Below are positions 1-12,220 of a stretch of 64,000 bases of DNA, piece by piece. A program made the position numbers and the translations under genes. Origin of the DNA: Pholis gunnellus (lineage: Eukaryota > Chordata > Actinopteri > Perciformes > Pholidae); NCBI GenBank assembly GCA_910591455.2, contig OU342819.1:9943742-10007741 (forward strand), given 5' to 3'. Every line of letters starts with the position of its first letter. The stretch's first letter is position 1. The notes beneath the pieces are model-generated. The model was not told where the DNA came from and did no database searches. It saw only the letters and a list, made by a program, of their open reading frames with translations.

Positions 1-310
1 CAAGGTGGCCCTTGGAGGGCACTAGATTGCACAATTTTCACGAGTGTGCATGCCCGGGGGGGGGATGAACCCTATAGCGACAGCTCTTAGAAGGCTATGG
101 ATATACTCTTAGAACCTGTAGATAGAATAGGTAACTAATGTTGTTGATACATTTCACTAAAAAGCAAAAATATGAACCTGCTGGTGGCACCACAGGATTC
201 ATCCTTAGGCGACCATGACAGGCTGTAGAACATTCCATGGCAACCCTTCCAAAAGTTGTTGACATACTGCGGTCTGGGCTAAAGTGGCGGACCTAGAACC
301 AGACCACTAG
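1..310. repeat. Dispersed fish repeat, copy 1 (two degenerate units)
   Basis: The segment ends with words shared with the copies near 12 kb and 43.5 kb: ctggtggcaccacaggattc, tcatcctt, ttgttgacata, and aaagtggcggac at 281-292. An earlier, weaker unit ends in ttgttgatacatttcac at about 142-158, matching agatatttcac in the 43 kb copy. It may begin before the window. It has no coding capacity and resembles a very common teleost interspersed repeat; the formal family name cannot be assigned without a library search. Confidence 0.6.
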
Positions 311-813
311 CATCGTTAAAAACAAAAGATGTCAAAAATGTTGAGTACAAAGGGGAAGGGAGGGAGGGGGGGATTAGGGGAGCTAGACAGAGGAAATGGC
401 TGGGAGTTTTTTGGCCAGCTTGTATCAGGCAGTGTTAAAGCTAACGAGATTGTAAAAATGCCAGTCTTAACAGGCAGCAGCAGGATGTGTGGCTATTAAA
501 GGAGAGCAGCCAGGTACACACATGCAAAGCTGCACACACACACAGATACACACACACACACACACATGATACGCACTGAAAACGCAGATTGCATGTGAAT
601 GGCCCGACGCATCACATTTTCTAATCAGACTCTACACTCCCTCCCTCCCTCCCTCCCAGAGCAGGACGACCACGTGCTTCATCCCCACAAATTCTGCCAT
701 TGACAGCCAGTGCTGCGCGCTAAGCCATTACTAGATGGTGGAAATTGATTAGTGTACAGAAGACTCGCCCATGGTAATGAAGTTAGAGCTCAATCAGCTA
801 ATTATAAAGCATG

Positions 814-817
<4 letters not shown>
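311..817. other. Non-coding; no gene seen
   Basis: Unique-looking DNA with a G/A-rich stretch (351-380), the short CA tract and (CCCT)n. No frame of interest. Confidence 0.7.
532..566. repeat. Short interrupted (CA)n
   Basis: CA repeat broken by gata at about 544-548, close to a (CCCT)n stretch at about 638-656. Confidence 0.85.

Positions 818-873
<56 letters not shown>
818..873. repeat. (GT)28 microsatellite
   Basis: Uninterrupted GT repeat of 56 bases, followed by a short tatatg tail. The HTHT/VCVC frames over it are not genes. Confidence 0.98.
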
Positions 874-879
<6 letters not shown>

Positions 880-1360
880 TTATAAAAATGCACACAGACG
901 GGTAGATATTGGCGAACATTACACATGTGAACATGTTGGTATATACACATGTACTCTGGGACATGTACACACTTGCATGTAAACTTAAAAAGGCTCAGAG
1001 GTAACAATGATGGCAGCTAAAAAGATCCCTTAAGGTGCAGTGTGGGAGGTTTCACTGTATTTCCATCCACCACGTCTGTCCCTCCTGCTCTTTCCCGGTC
1101 TGTCTCTCTCTCTTTTATCCTCAGCACAGACCTGGCTGTCCATCTCCCGTATTTTAAGCCAATCAGCCAGTCATTCCACACATCCTTAATGAGCTCACGG
1201 GGGATGTGACTTGCCTATTGCGACAAGCGCCCACCGCTTCGTAAAAAAAAAAAAAAATCAACATCCAGCTGCTAGCGTCTAATTGTCAAGTAAGTGGCAA
1301 ATCATAGTAATAAGGCAGACAGTAGGGAATCCAGACTTTTACCGGCACTCACACATAGAA

Positions 1361-1484
<124 letters not shown>

Positions 1485-1839
1485 TAGATAATAATAAAAA
1501 AAAGTCCTTGTTTGCTTGATTGTTTTCTCTTCAAGTAAATTTATTCCCAATTTTTTCCACCATATAAAACATTGACGACTTGTTTTTCCACGAAATGATT
1601 AAAACTTATTTTTTTGTCTTTTGCGTCAGTCAAAACTACGAACAGAGTGTGTATACAGAGCATGTTTTTTGCAGTTACATCTCAGTGGACAAACACTGTC
1701 TTCTGGATAACTGGGTCTCACTGGTCTAAGTTTCTGAAATAAAATCATTCATTTTCAACCTAATTCAAGAGCAGAGCTGACGCTAGACGTCTGCATTACA
1801 CTTTCTGCGCTGCTTCGTTAAGGCCCTCTTGGATGCAGG

Positions 1840-2260
1840 TTATGAGTGCAGCGGTCGTCATAGCAACACAGTCATAATTTATCATAACCAAGTGGCTAAT
1901 ATGCCTATAAGCGCTTTGTGATCTTTGACCCCACACTCACTGGCTAAAACACTTAATATTCCCATGCTATTGTCTGCTAATTCCCCCCCCCCCCCTCAGT
2001 CTCTCTCACTCTCTCACTCACCAGCTCTCGTTAAACACATGTAATTGCCTAATTCAACATGCATTAGAAATGTAGTGTTTAAGTAATCATCTCAGATAAG
2101 ATTGAAATAACATTTCAATTACCTTGTCGGTGCGTTATCTTAGCCGCAGTGTACATAACAATTAAATAATCACCACAGCTTGACAGCAACAGCTGGAATG
2201 TATGCACAGCATGTATTCAAATATTCATAAATCTCATTTTATAGCATGTTGAAGAAACTG
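1840..2260. promoter_or_regulatory. Candidate conserved non-coding element A
   Basis: An AT-rich but complex block with many homeodomain-type cores (catgtaattgcctaattcaa, gtcataatttatcataacc, aacaattaaataatcacc) and E-box words (acagctgg). Apart from the C13 run it is free of simple repeats. Conservation is a prediction; alternative: ordinary AT-rich spacer. Confidence 0.3.
1983..1995. repeat. C13 homopolymer
   Basis: A pure C run followed by a short CT-rich tail (tctctctcactctctcactc). Length may be unreliable in sequencing. Confidence 0.9.
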
Positions 2261-2559
2261 TCAGTCAACTTGACGGAGAAAAGTGCATCATAGACTGTAT
2301 GTAGCCTGCAGATCAAATCGTGCCTATGCTGAAAATATATGCAGAAAACTATGTTTTCAGTTCATTGTTCATATGTTTGTGCAAAACTATTGACAAATGA
2401 AAACATTCAAAACTATGCAAAAAAACATGTATCTCCCAGGCTGTTAATAAGAATAAATCAAATAATCTTAAGGAAGCCATGAATTTGCTCGGGGTTGACG
2501 GAAAGAAAAATGTCCTGCTGTTTGAGATAATTTATCCAAAATTGAGTTCCCCTTGAACT

Positions 2560-4819
2560 TCAGGACTGAAAGCCGCACAGATGACTTGCAGAAACAGTGG
2601 CAGATGTTTTCTGTTAAGCTGGGTTGCCCTTAAATGAGCTTGGGTTGCCACTTTTACTCCTTCCCTTCGGCTACACGTTTTATTAAAAGAACACGTGAGG
2701 AATATTGGCTCATAACTTCTTTACAGAGTCTTGTGGCTTTCTAGGTGAACGCCATTTTGTGTGTGTGTGTTGTTGTTGCTTTTATGACCCAGTATCGATC
2801 AGAAACGGTGCAAACCGATTATTTGCTCTCTTCTCTATCTACATACAACGACAATCTGGAAATATTCAAGTCAACGGTTGCACTGAAATTGTGTTTTGAT
2901 GTGGCAGCAATGAACCCTTTACCCGTTACAGCTTTTGAACGTATCCGCTGCGTGACTCGGGGAGATAAAGGTCGAAAGACACAGAAGGAGAAATACGGGT
3001 AGCTAGGTATATGAGGGAGCGATATGATGTTGAACTCCATGTTCATGCCAGTATGATCAACCTGCACATTTTCTAAAAATGCTCTTGTTTGTCTGGCATG
3101 TGGGTTTGGACAGTTACAGCCGGATATCCACCTCTATTTCTAAACTTGTTTTTCACTGCATGAGACCGATAACGATCTGAAACGGTTCACTTGCAACTTC
3201 AAAGTATAAGACTTAGTGTAAGAGTTGTGATCTTTATGAGGGGAAGCACAAGCTTACTGTTTGAGACTGATGAGGCAAAGGAAGTTGTGTTTCTTCCCCC
3301 TTCTATTTATGGGTTTTTTTTCGGGGGGGGGGAACTCATATCCCCACATGCCCATGCTTTTTTCATCCACTGTCATACCCTAGTCTGAATAAAAATGGCG
3401 ATGTTATTGTTATGTTTATGGCAAAAAGATGGGATTTCACAATAAAAGTATTGCAAATAACATCAAAAACATTTAGAGCACTTGCTGCACAGCCCAAAAA
3501 TAAACAACACATCATTAGCTTTATTACAATGTTGTTTACAGAGAACAATGAAGAATATATCGGGGGGATCATTTAATCAACAAAGCACACAAATGACGAT
3601 TAGCAGAGCAGGATATCCAAGAGATGAGGATATGTATATGTTTGTATTTGCCCTCACTAGAAATCCTTTGAGTTTTTTTTCTACATAATGAAATTCAAAT
3701 GTGTCAGGGTTATATTTAGAATATAATTCTTTGCTCCTTGAAAGCAATCTTTATTTTCTATTTGCCTATAGGCAAGTTAAATGCACAATGGATTCAAACA
3801 TCTGAGTTCATTCGCTAACAATAGATATTGTCAGATAAAAAATAAAATGTTTCCTCAAATGGAAATGTGTTATTTTGGCTACTTATGAGGCACAGAGGAG
3901 AAGACACTTGATAGAGACACACAGCAGTTAGCGAGTCCGACCACAGACTTATATTTGGATCAGGGAAACCACAATGTCTTGTTTCTCAACCGTCTCTTTT
4001 TCTCTCACATGCAACATGGAAAGAAGTGTGCAGTTCGATCCATCGCAGCGCTCTTTATCTCCGTCTGCCTCAGTCCCTGCCTCTCTGTTTATCTTTTTCC
4101 CTTCTCACACATTCCACCTCTTTTGTTCTCTCACCTTTAAACACTCCCTCACTTGACTCTGTATGTTCTTTATCTCACATCTTTGTTATTTTTGTCTCTC
4201 ACTAGCTTGGTTTTCATTGTTTCTCTCATCTGCTTTTTCTTATTTCCTTCACAAGCTCTTTCCTCCCCTTAGGTCCTCGTTCTTCCTCCATCTCACCAGG
4301 CTTCGCCCCCCGATATTCTCCCTCTTCATCTGCAGCTGCGTCTGAATTGAGCTGAGCACATGTGCCTCTGGAGAAGCCTTAAAACAGAGGAAAAAAAGAA
4401 GAAAAAAAAACGATTCTCGTGAGCAGTGGCCCCCGAGGGTTCATCACAAACTAGACAGCAAGCACGAAGGGCCTTCGCCTTGAAACCTATTGTTCTCGAC
4501 CCTGTTTGGGGGGAAAAGGGTTTGGGGAGTATAGAGCAGCCTTGCCATGTACCTGAGCCAGAGGCTGAAAGACGAAAGGCTTGATGGGAACACGATACCT
4601 TAAAAGGAGGCAAATCAGCCTTCTTTGACCTGTAAACTGTGTTAGTCTCAAAAGAATGTCCACAGTCAGTAGATAAACCTTTGTAAAGTCTTTCTCATTC
4701 CTTCAACTTGACTGTTTATTTACCAATGTTTGTTCTCACGTTGTCCCTGATAAACCGGGCCTGTACGCAAATAACATAAATACGCAACATGACATTTTCA
4801 AAAGGGATGAGAGATGGAA
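2560..4819. other. Non-coding; pyrimidine-rich block at 4050-4340
   Basis: AT-rich spacer with a T8/G10 pair at 3314-3332. From about 4050 to 4340 the + strand is mostly C and T without exact periodicity. Short frames only. Confidence 0.65.
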
Positions 4820-4846
4820 AGAGAGAGAGAGAGAGAGAGAGAGAGG
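4820..4846. repeat. (GA)13 microsatellite
   Basis: Pure GA repeat inside a purine-rich stretch that runs to about 4880 (gggagggagggacggaggga). Confidence 0.95.
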
Positions 4847-4880
4847 CAGGGATGGGGGAGGGAGGGACGGAGGGAGGAAT

Positions 4881-6379
4881 GCGCACATCCAGTGATCCCG
4901 TGATTTGCTCGCAGACAAGCCCTTGAACGCAGGCACAATGAGCACTCTATCGGGGAGCTAACCAGCCATGTCAAGCCATTGCCTGTTTGATTAAAGGGCA
5001 AGAAAGAGGGTCTCTATCTGCTAATGATTGGGGGAGAACAAAACTTATTTTTGTTTTCGATCGGTACGGCTGAGAGGAGGACTTCTCCTATTTTTCTAGT
5101 CACGCATAAGAAGAAAATGTCAATGTTTGACCTGATGTTTGGGTGGAAGGATACAGTGGCTTATCACAGGCAGAGGTCAGTGAGCTCGGGAAAAGTCAAT
5201 ATGAGATACGGAGATGTATTCAGGCTTAAGGAAACATAGTGCAGAAACACAATACACACAAACACATGACTATTCATGCCCACACAACATCTCTCTGTCT
5301 CACTTCCTCCCCCCCTTTCAAATATTTAGACCACTACATAATGTTTGCACCCGTAATGATGTTATTATCGCACAGTGCCACCACTCAAGACAGAACAGAG
5401 GCTGAGAACTCCCATCACTTCACCAGTTATCTTTGACTTGATCTTTGTCTTCCAGTTTTACAATTTAAAAGAACATGATAACATTTACAATGTCAGTCAA
5501 ACTTCCTACTTTTAAAGCGACTTGCTCATCTGCAGCTACTTTCAGCTCGACGGAGCTTCCAAGGGAGTTTCAGTTTCACTCTCACCGCTTTCATGGTTAC
5601 GTTTTCGGAGGCAGCAGGCAACGGTTCTCAGTGCAAAAGCTCCAAAAACCAAATGTGCACCAAATGGCAGACAGACACAGTTAGCGGCTACAAACTGACA
5701 CGCCAATAGAAAAGGACGCGGTTCTTAAATAGTGTTGTTTATGACTTTGCTGAGCGAAAGGCCGGTAGGATGAACATACAGTATAATGAGCGAGTACAGG
5801 GTGGGATCAGAGATTTGAATCTATAGCGAGGCAATTGTTACATCTCATATGTTGGTCCAGGGCAGGCTGTTATATTAACATTGATAAATTCGACACTTCG
5901 GATGCTGTCCGTGGTGCTGATGAAAGGCTGGTTTGCAGGATGGTTGTTGCCATGATGGCACAGCAAGTGTCTGTGTTGCAATTGTCTGAAGTGGTTGTGT
6001 GCTTGTGTCTGGAAAAAAAGAAATGCTGCAAGTTTGTCATGATATGTCATTATTGTGTTCACAACACATTTAGTCCATTTAGTTGATACAATTACATATT
6101 CATCTATGGGTGGTTCTCAGTTTGTAAATGGGCCTTTTCCACTGAAGACAATTTGACACAGCAGAAAACGCCCAGGTGTAAATAATTTGACTGCTTAAGT
6201 GTCAGGGTCCTGTGCATTCTGAGTCACACTGTCTGAGATCTCCAGACACTTTAAAAAACGGAGCCATTGTTAACGTTATTACCGCAGTAACACCTGTGCT
6301 TTTCCTACTATGACATGTCAAAGTGTCTGCTGTGAAAAAGGCACTGATACAGTTTCCCTTCCAATGTCTCCTCTGTTGT
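4881..6379. other. Non-coding; nothing recognisable
   Basis: Mixed-composition spacer. Frames under 90 codons, none matching known proteins. Confidence 0.65.
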
Positions 6380-6650
6380 TATGAGCTGACATTTTGCCTT
6401 CCACGATGACGATACCACCAGAGACCTGCATCTCTTAATATACTTATTAATTGCAAGCTCTCTGATCCGAAGGGGACTCTTGATTAGTGCCTCATTAAAG
6501 AAAGGTGGACTGGAAAGGTCAAAAGCAAAGAGAGTTGACATCAGCTGTAAGACAAATATAAAGTGTGTTGTCTGCTGCAGGTCTCTAATTCGAGTGATCA
6601 AGATCCGAGCCACTGCTAATTAAATTCAGGTCGTATTAATTAAGATACTA
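6380..6650. promoter_or_regulatory. Candidate conserved non-coding element B
   Basis: Complex sequence with tacttattaattgcaagct, ctgctaattaaattcaggt and gtattaattaagatac, paired with non-AT words (gacctgcatctc, ctgctgcaggtctc). Dense TAAT cores resemble developmental enhancers near vertebrate transcription regulators. A chance 101-codon minus frame overlaps it. Confidence 0.3.
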
Positions 6651-6787
6651 CCGCACACTAACTTAACAAGCACATTGTTCAACATACAGTAAAAACAAAA
6701 TAATTGAATGCAAAAAGTCTGATTATTTATCAAAGCCTCTGAAGTTCACAAATCAAAAAGCGTAGAGTACAGAAAAAAGACATAAGA

Positions 6788-6889
6788 GCGGCTTTAATAT
6801 TACATGCAGATCCGCAGGCAAAGCTTTTCAATCTTGAAGAGCACTGAGCTTGAAACGTGTCTCCGACCTGCATGCTATATTAAAGCCGG
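6788..6889. repeat. Imperfect 27-base inverted repeat with 48-base loop
   Basis: The left arm (6788-6814, core ggctttaatattacatgcag) pairs with the right arm (6863-6889, core ctgcatgctatattaaagcc) at 22 of 27 positions. It could be a cruciform, a decayed element end, or a paired homeodomain/POU-type binding module. No MITE family recognised. Confidence 0.6.
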
Positions 6890-7676
6890 TCTCAACGTAA
6901 TGAGGCCCCTTGCTCTTCAGTCAGGCTGCGGAGTCGCTCTTCTTCACTTGTCAGAGACTAAAATGCCATCTCTTTAGTTTATAACTAAAGCCTTCCTACT
7001 CCTCCTACGTACAATTCACGGTTTCCTCCGCCCGTACAACAAAAGCAAGCTTTTATCCTCTCTTTTAAACTTTTTCAAACCTGTATATGCATATAATTAG
7101 TATTTAAACAACCTGACTGCTGACTATTTTACAGTTTGTGCCTTGATAAATGTCTTTAATGTGAAGCATAATGTTCATTTCAGGAAAACATCATTACCAT
7201 AATAAGTCTACGATTCAATACCTCTAATGTATGGAGGATCTTTTCTCTTTTATAGAGACCAGTGTTAGTGTCAGATCAGCCAGAGATAGATGGACGGATA
7301 GCTTTGATGCATCTGTTTGTCCCATCAGAGTCCACTCTGCCGCTTCACTCAGTGCATGCTGGGAAAATCCACCAACTCTCAGGCTTCTCTGTCTCATGGC
7401 AGTCGTAACGCCGTTGTCAAAGGCTCCGCTGTATATGTGTGCGTAAGACTTTCTATGTGCCGTGTGTGGGTGAGCCTGTCCTTTATGGTTCAGTTGTGCA
7501 GTGGGTTCTCTAGGCCGTAATTCATAGTCTATTCAAACACACACACACATACTGTACGTATCTTTATGTATCAGTCAGTCATAGAAATTCAACCTCATCA
7601 AAATTAATTCCTTAGAACAATAATATTTTAGGATCCCATATCGTGTGATGAAACTCACAGGCCGCATCAGACAAAA

Positions 7677-7716
<40 letters not shown>

Positions 7717-8690
7717 CAAGGGCATGTTTGTGTATGTGACTGCCATTGAGCGTATCTCAGTCGTGCCTAGCACAACCTTTTCCTTTAGTTTATGTATCAG
7801 TGCGCGAAATGTCGAGGGAGTCCTAAAAACAAAGTCAGTTTTCAAAAAGCCTGTTGGCCATCAGGCTGCTATGATAGCCTTAGCAGATGTATAAACACTC
7901 TTCAGACTTCCTACTGAGTGCTAAATGTTGGGAAGTCACACTAGTGTGTGAGTAATGACACAACATCTGAACCTACAAAGTGTTGCATTCAGAGATTCAT
8001 TTGCAGGTTTGGAAAGTGGGGAATAGATTAGAAGACCATTAGGGGAAAAATGGTGATTTTTCTCTCTAGAGCGTCACTGAAATATGCCCCTGATTTGAAT
8101 GCAAGGAACAACAAATCTGTGAGGAAATGTTTTAATCCACACAATGAAAAATGATACGTCAGCCATGGAGGTGGTTACTGCAACTACATTTATATAAAAA
8201 AGTGTTTTTCATTCTGCTGCTTTAAACTCTAATGATGAACTGGTAACTGTTAATCAAAGACGTGGAAGCGCATTGCGGATGTTTTTATATCTGCTTTTAA
8301 TAACCAGGAGGTGTTTTAAGTAAGTAGAGCAATGATCTTAGAGGCTGTTGCTTCTTGGCAGAGCAAGCAAATGATATATTTTGGTAATTTGCTTTGCACT
8401 AGTTCCCATCAGGGTACTTCACACTTTCTAAAAGCAAACTTCTTTTATTTCTGGTTTCCCACTTTTTTGTAGCTGGTTTTTATATATTTTTATTTCCAGT
8501 GGACTGTCAATTTATCAGTACAATTCTAAAATACTAAAATAATCACAAAAGGAAAGGCCTTATATAATACATTGTTACATATAGTCCAAAAGGGTAAAAC
8601 AGGAAATAAACCGTAACGGGGCGGCTAATAAGCCTCAGTGTATTCATTGACTAGTTTCATTGAAAAAGAGCTTACTTTTCTTCATGATAT
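6890..8690. other. Non-coding; AT-rich spacer
   Basis: Apart from the TG run at 7683 nothing is identifiable. A gcatgctgggaa word at 7354-7365 is half of a ZNF143-type site. Confidence 0.65.
7683..7712. repeat. (TG)15 microsatellite
   Basis: Pure TG run that decays into gcgtgc. Confidence 0.95.
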
Positions 8691-8943
8691 GGTCGAGTGA
8701 TTTCAGGGGGCCATGTGGTTCTACAGTCCCTGCTTGGTGGGTGTATCTTTTGAATGAAGCCATAGGGTGCAATATTTTACAAGCTGTGCCACTGGAGGAT
8801 GTTTTTGTGAGGAACAGGGCAGGCCATTTGCATTTGAAACAGCCTTGCCCTGCCCCTTTTTTCTGCCTCTCTCCCTGCCTCCATGGCCTCTGGGCTAATG
8901 CTCTCTTTTCCGTCCGGAGCAGGCCTGTGCACCTGTGGATTAT

Positions 8944-8947
8944 ACAC

Positions 8948-9041
<94 letters not shown>
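8944..9041. repeat. (CA)n microsatellite, 98 bases
   Basis: CA array with one cg interruption at 8951. The 151- and 131-codon frames on both strands here exist only because the dinucleotide array has no stop codon. Confidence 0.98.
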
Positions 9042-9043
<2 letters not shown>

Positions 9044-9739
9044 CAGGGTCCAGCTGTGGGCTGGAGTGGACTGCTCGGTTTAGCTAAGCTAGCAGTCCAG
9101 GCTTCGAAGGCCTAATGATGCGCGACTGGCCATCTGTGAGCCTCTGCCGCTCTCTGAAAGACACAGAGGAGAGCAACTTCTCTTCCACTTCATTTGAGGT
9201 ATCCCTGCTAATGAGGTCCTGCGCAATGCCTGCCAAACATACGTCTCTTTGATAAATTCAGATTTAGACTAACAGGAAGATATGATCTTTTCACTGCTTC
9301 TGGTTACAACTGAATACATCCTGGCTCTGCTCTGCTTGCTAGGTTGATTCAAATCAGTGCCTGGGCAACTTAGCCCTCACCCTTTTAGTCCCAATTTGGA
9401 GTGGCAAGTCACCCATGCACTGACGTTCTTGTCACTGTAAACTCCCATTGGCATGTGGAGGGTGTAGACAGCTATGTGTCATGTGGAGATGGCAGCTGCC
9501 GTCAGTTAGGAGCTTCACCTGAAGGATAAAAGGCATGGAGAGGTTTGGATTTGAACACGCTCAAGTTGTGCCCCACGCAACTATTAGGAGTCACTTGTGC
9601 AGGAAAAGGACATGATTCCTCACGGGCTTCCCCATCCTATAAGTCTGCAAGTTATGCATGATAGAGGACTTCCTGAAACAAAAAGGCCATTTGTCTTTGA
9701 CAAGCTATTACCAGCCCAGAGTAGATAAATGTAATATAG

Positions 9740-10215
9740 AAGTTTTGCGAATTATGTAAATGTGCACGATCTGAGATTGGGAGCATTTTAATTGTCTCTT
9801 AATGGGCGCTACGCTTCTGCGACGGCGCTGTGTGCCGGAAGTCATCCTCTGAGCTGTGGTTTTATTATTATGCTGCTGCTCTTTATGTAAGTAGTAACAC
9901 TACTTTTGTGTGTCTGGGACGGCGTTATAAAGTTGTGGGTATTATGTTATTTCATTTCAAAAAGCAATTTAATCATTAAGGGAAGAGGAATGTTATTCTT
10001 TTGATGTAGATTATCGCAAGGGATAAGAATTTCTACAATTTGCTACATCGGTTTTGTCCACCGCGGCCATTCCAAAAATGATTTGCACCATGAGAGTGAA
10101 ATGCCATTCCCTCCTTTGAAACCTGATTTGAAAGACAAGACTGGATAAATGGGGCATATTGTTAAATTGAGCCGGCCAGATTTATCAAGGCCAATAAAAC
10201 ACAAGTTCTCCTGAC
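9740..10215. promoter_or_regulatory. Candidate conserved non-coding element C
   Basis: Complex block containing gcgaattatgtaaatgtgca, gcattttaattgtctcttaa, gtccaccgcggccattccaa and ccagatttatcaaggccaat, free of simple repeats for about 480 bases. No long frame on either strand. Confidence 0.3.
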
Positions 10216-11051
10216 CGTACTATCAAAATGAAAGCATTCATTTGAATGTAAGTGGTCTCTGTGTCAGCCATTTGTACTTTTTCTCAATGACAGTAATGTA
10301 ATTCAGGGGACCACCTCACTGTGCCAGTTGTCTGGGTGCCAGGCAAACAAGCACTTGGGGCACTTAACCATTTAGGGCATTGGCATGGCACCTGTACAAG
10401 GCCTCTCATCCATACATCTTGGCGTTTGCTGCCACTTGATGAAGCCAAAACACAGAATCCGGTTTTCTCAAGATGGGGTTTATGCTCCAATCCATTTAAG
10501 GAGAGATTATTTAAAAGCTTTCATCCTAAAACAACATGGACAAAAGGTCTGTCCTTGCAGTTTCCCTACTGTATCCCAAAAGCGTTTGTATAACATCCCT
10601 TATTTACTCTATGATCTCTCATTTTGAATTAGGCTTTTTATGTAGTTGGCAAATTAAATGTTTAATATTTTTCTAAACGCGCTCTTCTTGCCTACTCTCA
10701 AAAATCTGTGTTTTTACTCTGGGCTTTTAAGCTTTGTACATAGTTGTCTCTCTCTAACACTATCTTCCTTTATTCACTGCTGACTGTTTAAAATCGATGT
10801 CTTTGCAGTTTGTTTAAGAAAAGCTCAGCCAGTTGTGAAATAATTTACAAGAGTCAATGTAGCCTTTGATGTAGAGTCAACGGAGGTCAATTGGTTTCCT
10901 TGTATGGCATGCTCATTGACTCGTGGTTTCCTGTATGAAACATGCAGCATTCGCAGCCTGATGAAGATACAGTTCACAACGTGCTAGCATAATGACTGTG
11001 GGCTGGGGAATACATAGCACCGGCATGCACATACACCTACCCATGAACACT

Positions 11052-11052
<1 letters not shown>
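10216..11052. other. Non-coding; complex sequence, no gene
   Basis: 10300-10520 is repeat-free with overlapping short frames on both strands and could be conserved. No splice-framed exon seen. Confidence 0.55.

Positions 11053-11134
<82 letters not shown>
11053..11134. repeat. (AC)41 microsatellite
   Basis: Uninterrupted AC repeat of 82 bases. Confidence 0.98.
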
Positions 11135-11135
<1 letters not shown>

Positions 11136-11839
11136 ATCTACTTCCACTCTTCTCTGCCACTCCACTGGCAGAACACGGTGTTTCTACATCTCAGACGGTC
11201 GATATCCGAGTGATTACACATTCTATAGCAACGGAGCAGGCCTGGACTGATGAATGCTGCCCAAGTGAAAGAGAGGCACGCCCATATAGGGATCTCGGCT
11301 CTGAGGGGAAGTCAGGCCACTGTAGGGGGTAAGACGGGAATCTGCTGCCACTGTGCCAGAGGGCACTTCTCTACTTTGAGTCTGTGAAACAGACAAACTA
11401 AATGACCAGGATGTGGTTTGCCTCTTAAAACCAAAGCACATTACCCTAAAATATCACGAAGCACTGCGTGGTACAGCATGTGCATGCAAAGCCTAAACTT
11501 CAAATCAGGAGGATTCTTTTGAATCCTATCAAATATGTATTGGACGCTGCTTTTACTGTAAGCTGCTGATAAATTTGACGCTAATTGGTACTGACTTATG
11601 GATAACATTCCCGTGACATTAGAAAGTTAGGATATAATGTGTGAAGCAGATTTACTGTCAAGCGTTACAAAGGCTTGTATTATGTAATATTCATAGCATA
11701 AGATTACAGCAAAGTCAATGTACTACAATTTTTAGAATTATTATTATTATATAAGTAGCTCCGTCTCTGAATAATCATTCAATCATTCATACAGGAGCAG
11801 ATATTTGGTCATAAACCAAAGCATTGGACAAATGAAAAT
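11135..11839. other. Non-coding; nothing recognisable
   Basis: Mixed spacer becoming AT-rich before the dispersed repeat. Confidence 0.65.
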
Positions 11840-12220
11840 GTTGACCTCATGATGACGCTAAATGAAAAGTTAAGAGATCACAGAAGTTAAAACAATCCAT
11901 CCTGAGGAGGACGTGAATGTCTGTTTTAAATTTCATGGCAATCCATGCAATGTTGTGGCCATGCCAAAAAATGGCAACCTCATGGTGGCACCAGAGAGAA
12001 AGTCAGGGGATCATCGAAGTCACGAGGAGTAGTCCTCTGGGGACCAGGAATGTCTGCACAAAATGATGTGCCAATCCATCTTGTAGATGTTGATAGTTGA
12101 ACTAAAACCAAAAAAATGTATTTGATAGTGGTAAAGATAAAGCCTGGGAGTCACCAACGCTTCATCCTTTGGTCGCTATGAATGTATGTATACCATTTAA
12201 TGGCAATCTATTCAACAGCA
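11840..12220 (+). repeat. Dispersed fish repeat, copy 2 (three tandem units)
   Basis: Three imperfect units follow each other: about 11840-11960, 11975-12100 and 12140-12220. Each has the order gatgrygctaratgaaaagt-like start, a gatcac/tcacc core, a tcctctgggg-like word, gaatgtctg, and ggcaatcyat. The same words in the same order occur at 43350-43600 and 120-290. Copies differ by many substitutions and small indels, so the insertions look old. No ORF of note. Confidence 0.7.

Noticed and set aside
4326..4613. 95-codon minus-strand frame
   Set aside because: Balanced composition but no recognisable domain, splice sites or repeat similarity; treated as chance.
8660..9115. Open frames of 131-151 codons on both strands
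   Set aside because: Their length comes from the stop-free (CA)n array; the non-repetitive part matches no protein and has no splice context. The same applies to other His-Thr or Cys-Val repeat frames.
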